A stretch of 64,000 nucleotides of DNA from Parvimonas sp000223315 (GTDB lineage Bacteria; Bacillota; Clostridia; Tissierellales; Peptoniphilaceae): positions 992,001 through 1,056,000 of the forward strand of contig CP189843.1 of NCBI GenBank assembly GCA_050262155.1, given 5' to 3'. The notes under the pieces were generated by a model. That model was not told the origin of the DNA. It ran no database searches and saw only the letters and a program-made list of their open reading frames with translations. The position numbers were made by a program, and so were the translations under genes. Of this stretch, positions 60,642 to 64,000 are shown piece by piece (the first letter of the stretch is position 1; the number at the start of each line of letters is the position of its first letter).

Positions 60642-61576
60642 CTAAATTTTTGAACAAATCCTCAATTTCGAACTTTTCGATCTTGAATTTTCATTCATCT
60701 CTTCTTTGGAAGGTATTAGTGGTTTTTTTGTTAAGATTTTTATTTTCGGTTTGTTGTGACAAACACAAACATATAATTCCTTAGGGCAAATACAACCTCT
60801 TGCCAATTCTTTAAAGGAATCCTTAACAATTCTGTCTTCCAAAGAATGAAAAGTAATAATACATAATCTACCATCTTTATTTAGTCTATCTACAATGTTG
60901 GGAATAACTTTTTTAATAACTTCAAGCTCTCTATTAACCTCAATCCTTATAGCTTGGAATACTCTCTTTGCAGGATGTCCGCCTTTTGCCCTAACGGATT
61001 TCGGAATAGCTCTTTCAATAATATCAACTAATTCGAAAGTAGTTTCTATTAACTTTTCTTTTCTATAATTAACAATAAATTCTACAATTCTCTTTGTCCA
61101 TTTTTCTTCACCATAGTTATAAAAAATATATTCTAAATCTTCAGAATTGTAATAATTTACACAACATCAAATGCACTTTTTTTAAGATCTCTGTCCATTC
61201 TCATATCCAATGGAGCATCAATCATATATGAAAAACCTCTCTGTCCGTTATCTATTTGATATGAAGAAACTCCGATATCCAATAATACACCGTCAACCTT
61301 GTCGATACCTAAATAATCCAATATCTCCTTAAAATTTTCAAAATTGCCTTTATAAAACAAAACATTATCTGAAATTTTTAAAAGTCTTTCCTTGGCAACC
61401 GACAAAGCCTCTTCATCCTGATCAACACAAATAAGTTTTCCATTTTTTATTCTTTTTAATATCTCTGTTGAATGACCTGCACCACCAACAGTCAAATCTA
61501 CATAAATGCCGTCAGGTTTTATATCTAAACCATCTATTACTTCATCTAACATTATCGGTATATGATTAAATTCCAT
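60642..61576 (-). CDS. rsmH: 16S rRNA (cytosine-1402-N4) methyltransferase RsmH, frameshifted
   Basis: RsmH (MraW) methylates C1402 in the ribosomal decoding site. The N-terminal part begins MEFNHIPIMLDEVIDGL and has the SAM motif VDLTVGGAGHSTEILKRI and the family block DGVLLDIGVSSYQIDNGQRG, then FSYMIDAPLDMRMD. One frame break lies at about 61158 after SAFDVV; the other frame continues VNYYNSEDLEYIFYNYGEEK and ends with AKGGHPAKRVFQAIRIEVN, then FHSLEDRIVKDSF. About 311 residues in total, normal. The ATG at 61576 is preferred over one two codons upstream. Confidence 0.92.
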
Positions 61577-61587
61577 AAACATATTCC

Positions 61588-62019
61588 TTAAAAATCAAGA
61601 CCGTCAAATCTTTCAGACATAATAGCATCGTCACTGTATTCAGCTTTACTATATTCATCCCATTTTTCTTTAGACCATATTTCGATTCTGTCTGAAACTC
61701 CGATAATCATTACATCTCTTTCAATTTCTGCAAATTCACGCAAATTTTTATTTACTACAAATCTTCCTTGCTTATCCAAATCGGTATTCATCGCACAACT
61801 ACAAAAGAATCTTGTAATTGAACGAACATCTTTTTTACTAAAACTCTTTGAATTTAATTGTTCTGTAAATTCAATCCACTTTTTTTCAGTAAAAACAAAC
61901 AGACAACCTTCAAGTCCGCGAGTTACTATAAAATTAGCTCCCAGTTCATTTCTAAATTTTGATGGCATAATTAATCTGCCTTTATCATCTAAAGTATGTG
62001 GAAAATCTCCTAAAAACAA
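61588..62019 (-). CDS. mraZ: Transcriptional regulator MraZ
   Basis: The 143-residue protein starts at the TTG at 62019, because GGAGG lies 8 bases upstream and the product begins MFLGDFPHTLDDKGR, matching MraZ MFMGEY.H..D.KGR; GTG and ATG codons upstream overlap the binding site. It has two SpoVT/AbrB-like repeats, the second with NTDLDKQGRFVVNKNLREFA. MraZ forms a ring and represses the division cluster. Three 10-bp repeats over its promoter fit autoregulation. It is the first gene of the cluster and has an intact frame. Confidence 0.93.
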   Translation of the reverse strand: MFLGDFPHTLDDKGRLIMPSKFRNELGANFIVTRGLEGCLFVFTEKKWIEFTEQLNSKSFSKKDVRSITRFFCSCAMNTDLDKQGRFVVNKNLREFAEIERDVMIIGVSDRIEIWSKEKWDEYSKAEYSDDAIMSERFDGLDF

Positions 62020-62040
62020 TGCCATCACCTCCTAAAAACT

Positions 62041-62070
62041 AACTCCATTTTACTCCATATTATACCACAA
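62041..62070 (-). promoter_or_regulatory. Three 10-bp-spaced repeats over the mraZ promoter, candidate MraZ operator
   Basis: On the minus strand TTGTGGTATA, ATATGGAGTA and AAATGGAGTT lie end to end, each with TGG at position 4-6. The -10 TATAAT (62059-62064) lies inside. Known MraZ sites are three TGG-containing direct repeats at 10-bp spacing. Confidence 0.65.
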
Positions 62071-62261
62071 TTATTATTACACTTATATTTTATACTATTT
62101 TTTCATATTTTGCAACCCTTTTTAATAAAAATTTTTTAACAAATTAAAATTCATATTCTAATAAACTTCTGTAATTTTCAATATTTATAAAAAAATTATA
62201 AAAAAGTGGAGTAATTTTCCAAAAATATTTTTTAAATTTCTAAATTTATCTAATTTTTTAT

Positions 62262-62296
62262 ACAAAAAAACTACATAAAATAAATCTATGTAGTTA
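62262..62296 (-). terminator. Terminator after lgt
   Basis: AACTACATA and TATGTAGTT form a perfect 9-bp stem, followed on the minus strand by TTTTTTTGT. It lies about 40 bp after the lgt stop. The remaining 62071-62261 contains a weak second candidate mraZ promoter (TTGCAA, 17 bp, TAAAAT) and no gene. Confidence 0.8.
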
Positions 62297-62331
62297 AAAT
62301 TTTTTGTTTAAAAATATTAAATTGTAAATCA

Positions 62332-63081
62332 TTAAATATCTTTCCCATATTTTCTATTCAAAAAGAATAATACACTTCCTATAATTACTCCAACTAAAGA
62401 TAAGACTTGTGAAACTCTGAATCCTAAAAACATTAAGCTATCAGTTCTCAAACCTTCAACAAAAAATCTTACTACTCCATATAGAATTGCATAAAGGAGT
62501 AAAACCTCTCCCTTTTTCTTTTGATATTTTCTGATGTAAACCATCAAAAAAATAAAAATCAAAAAATTTCCAATTGATTCATATAAAAATGTTGGATGAT
62601 ATTTTTTTCCATCTATTATAACCGCCCAAGGTAAATTAGTTTCAGTTCCGTGAGCCTCTTGATTTATAAAATTTCCCCATCTCCCTATTGCTTGACCGAG
62701 TATAAGCCCCGGTGCACAAACATCAGCTAAATCTCTAAAATCAATTTTTCTATATTTACCGAAAAAATAAACCACAATAATAGCGGCAATTACAGCGCCA
62801 TATATCGCAAGTCCACCTTCTCTAATATTTATCATTGATAAAAAATTGCCTTTGTAATTTTCCCATTCAAATATTACATAATATATTCTGGCTCCTATTA
62901 CACTTATCGGTAATGCAAATAGCAAAAGATTTGAAATTTCATCTTCTTTTATATTTCTAAGTTTAGAATTTTTTGTCGCAACAAAAAGACCTGCCATAAT
63001 TCCAAAACAAATTATAATGGCATACCACATTATATCTATTCCAAATAGAGAAAAAGCAACTCTGTCAATTTTTACTTCCAT
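62332..63081 (-). CDS. lgt: Prolipoprotein diacylglyceryl transferase Lgt
   Basis: Lgt attaches diacylglycerol to the lipobox Cys of lipoproteins such as PstS. The 249-residue protein has about seven membrane helices. The signature is GQAIGRWGNFINQEAHG with the essential Arg, and HPTFLYESIGNFLIF near residue 165. The final part reads FVEGLRTDSLMFLGFRVSQVL, with ERL-type Arg. The ATG at 63081 follows AGGAGG. It is 9 bp from the DUF1461 gene upstream, suggesting a lipoprotein-processing pair. Confidence 0.96.
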   Translation of the reverse strand: MEVKIDRVAFSLFGIDIMWYAIIICFGIMAGLFVATKNSKLRNIKEDEISNLLLFALPISVIGARIYYVIFEWENYKGNFLSMINIREGGLAIYGAVIAAIIVVYFFGKYRKIDFRDLADVCAPGLILGQAIGRWGNFINQEAHGTETNLPWAVIIDGKKYHPTFLYESIGNFLIFIFLMVYIRKYQKKKGEVLLLYAILYGVVRFFVEGLRTDSLMFLGFRVSQVLSLVGVIIGSVLFFLNRKYGKDI

Positions 63082-63089
63082 ATTTCCTC

Positions 63090-63722
63090 CTAATTATATT
63101 CATAGTCTTTAAATTTAAGAAAAATATAAACTAAAAAAATACCTATAGTAGATAATACTAATACATTCAAAAACAAGATAAAGAAAAATTCTTCCGGTAA
63201 AATTCTTATCATTAAATCTGTTTCATAGTCTAAAAGCCATAAATCATTATTAAAAAATAATTTATGAAAATATATAAAACTTTCAGAAAAGAATAAAGAA
63301 CAAATGCCTAAAAAAGAAATTACAGTAATATATGTTATTAAAATATACTTTCTTATATATTTAAAAAATATAAAGTCATTTTTAAGTAATTTATATAAAA
63401 ACACGACTAAAGTAATTATAAATAAAGATGTATAGACTACTCTATCAAGTTTAAAAAGTTTATATACATCTTCCATATGAGAAATTTCTTTTTTATTAAA
63501 ATGATGTTTTAAAACTTCTTTGTCCCCATTTTTTATAAATTCAACAAGTGAATTACTTGCATTTTCTATCCATTCTTTAGAAAGACCTGACTCTTTATCG
63601 ATTTTATATTCATTATGAAAATTATTATAATAAGAAATATCTTTAGCCATAAAATCTATTGAATATAATAAAACAAATAAAATAATACTTAAAGAAATCA
63701 AAAAAGCAAATGTTTTTTTCAT
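63090..63722 (-). CDS. DUF1461 / TIGR01906-family membrane protein, candidate lipoprotein intramolecular transacylase (Lit)
   Basis: The 210-residue protein has four membrane helices. A large outside loop after the first helix contains KKEISHMEDVYKLFKLDR, with the conserved His-x2-Asp-Val pattern. A later loop reads FNNDLWLLDYETDLMIRILP with the family W.LD....L...P pattern, then EEFFF. Lit of Enterococcus and Bacillus cereus belongs to this family and moves an acyl chain to make lyso-form lipoproteins. That identification is from family features as I recall them; the neighbouring lgt fits. It could also be an uncharacterised relative. Confidence 0.65.
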   Translation of the reverse strand: MKKTFAFLISLSIILFVLLYSIDFMAKDISYYNNFHNEYKIDKESGLSKEWIENASNSLVEFIKNGDKEVLKHHFNKKEISHMEDVYKLFKLDRVVYTSLFIITLVVFLYKLLKNDFIFFKYIRKYILITYITVISFLGICSLFFSESFIYFHKLFFNNDLWLLDYETDLMIRILPEEFFFILFLNVLVLSTIGIFLVYIFLKFKDYEYN

Positions 63723-63723
63723 C

Positions 63724-64000
63724 TTATTCTACATCTAAATCTTCCGGTATTTCCCAATTATGATAAACATTTTGAACATCATCATTATCTTCAAGTTGAT
63801 CTATCATCTTAACCATTTTCTTTATATTTTCAGGATTTGTAATTTGTGAATTGTTGCTTGGAACGTATTCTAAATCACAAGCACTAAAAGTATATCCTTT
63901 TTCTTGTAGTGCATCTCTTAAAGTAATGAAGTCTGCAACTTCTGAATATACTGTATAAACTTCTTCATCAGATTCAAAATCACTAGCTCCATTTTCTAAA
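63724..64000 (-). CDS. YebC/PmpR-family protein, C-terminal part (5' end beyond the window)
   Basis: Only the last 91 codons are inside the window, ending at TAA 63724-63726. They read as the C-terminal domains of the YebC family: GASDFESDEEVYTVYSEVAD, CDLEYVPSNNSQI, then KMVKMIDQLEDNDDVQNVYH, ending NWEIPED. The block LED.dDVQ.VYHN is characteristic. YebC proteins are described as transcription regulators and more recently as factors that help ribosomes at difficult sequences. It ends 2 bases before the DUF1461 gene, so it is probably in the same transcript as lgt. Confidence 0.92.
   Translation of the reverse strand, partial: LENGASDFESDEEVYTVYSEVADFITLRDALQEKGYTFSACDLEYVPSNNSQITNPENIKKMVKMIDQLEDNDDVQNVYHNWEIPEDLDVE

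Noticed and set aside
47445..61576. Genuine decay of the division cluster into pseudogenes
   Set aside because: The broken genes are essential, conserved motifs are kept in full on both sides of each break, and many breaks are in base runs. Sequence error is the simpler reading.

Overview
The window is chromosomal DNA from a very AT-rich, low-GC Gram-positive anaerobe. I infer the Tissierellia / Peptoniphilaceae group and perhaps Parvimonas. The grounds are the base composition, a V-type rather than F-type ATPase, AddAB repair genes, a compact division cluster and Firmicutes-style ribosome binding sites. I cannot run a 16S search to confirm this. Every gene I accept is on the minus strand, so transcription runs from high to low coordinates.

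Region by region: (1) 1-4152 holds a two-gene ThrE-type amino-acid exporter, a membrane-anchored surface protein, an APC amino-acid permease and a class I glutamine-amidotransferase-type hydrolase. (2) 4511-10419 is a complete rRNA operon (16S, tRNA-Ala, 23S, 5S) driven by two tandem promoters, then a terminator, a second 5S gene and nine tRNA genes. (3) 10741-12261 holds a nitroimidazole-resistance-like flavin/PLP-fold protein and NAD kinase. (4) 12351-20877 is a nine-gene V-type ATPase operon. (5) 21187-25521 holds a zinc-ribbon protein, a small membrane protein and a pair of exporter-type half ABC transporters. (6) 25703-32946 is addB-addA, for double-strand-break repair. (7) 33035-37015 holds a small exported-protein gene broken by an in-frame stop and a heterodimeric ABC exporter. 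(8) 37157-40485 is pstS-pstC-pstA-pstB for phosphate uptake, with a terminator directly after pstS. (9) 40585-43829 holds two related membrane proteins around a HAD phosphatase; one of them carries what looks like a degenerate copy of that phosphatase fused to its C-terminus. (10) 43846-47405 is hemW, lepA and signal peptidase I. (11) 47445-62019 holds two chromate-transporter halves, prmC, a small membrane protein, nrdR and the division/cell-wall cluster (mraZ, rsmH, ftsL, PBP, mraY, murD, ftsW, murG, divIB, ftsZ in transcription order). (12) 62332-64000 is lgt, a DUF1461/Lit-like lipoprotein transacylase candidate, and the end of a YebC-type regulator.

Region 11 needs care. About 22 single-base frameshifts split essential genes (ftsZ, mraY, murD, ftsW, rsmH, divIB and the PBP) between roughly 47.6 and 61.2 kb. 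I found none in the 47 kb before it. These are most likely sequencing or assembly errors, so I give each as one gene over its full span.

The most unusual items are: a gapless tandem duplication of a 73-residue module in the division PBP; a long acidic N-terminal extension on DivIB; the membrane-protein/HAD fusion next to its apparent source genes; three 10-bp-spaced repeats over the mraZ promoter that fit an MraZ operator; a GC-rich hairpin between ftsL and the PBP gene; and a 12-bp perfect inverted repeat in front of pstS. I see no CRISPR array, prophage, insertion sequence or transposase.
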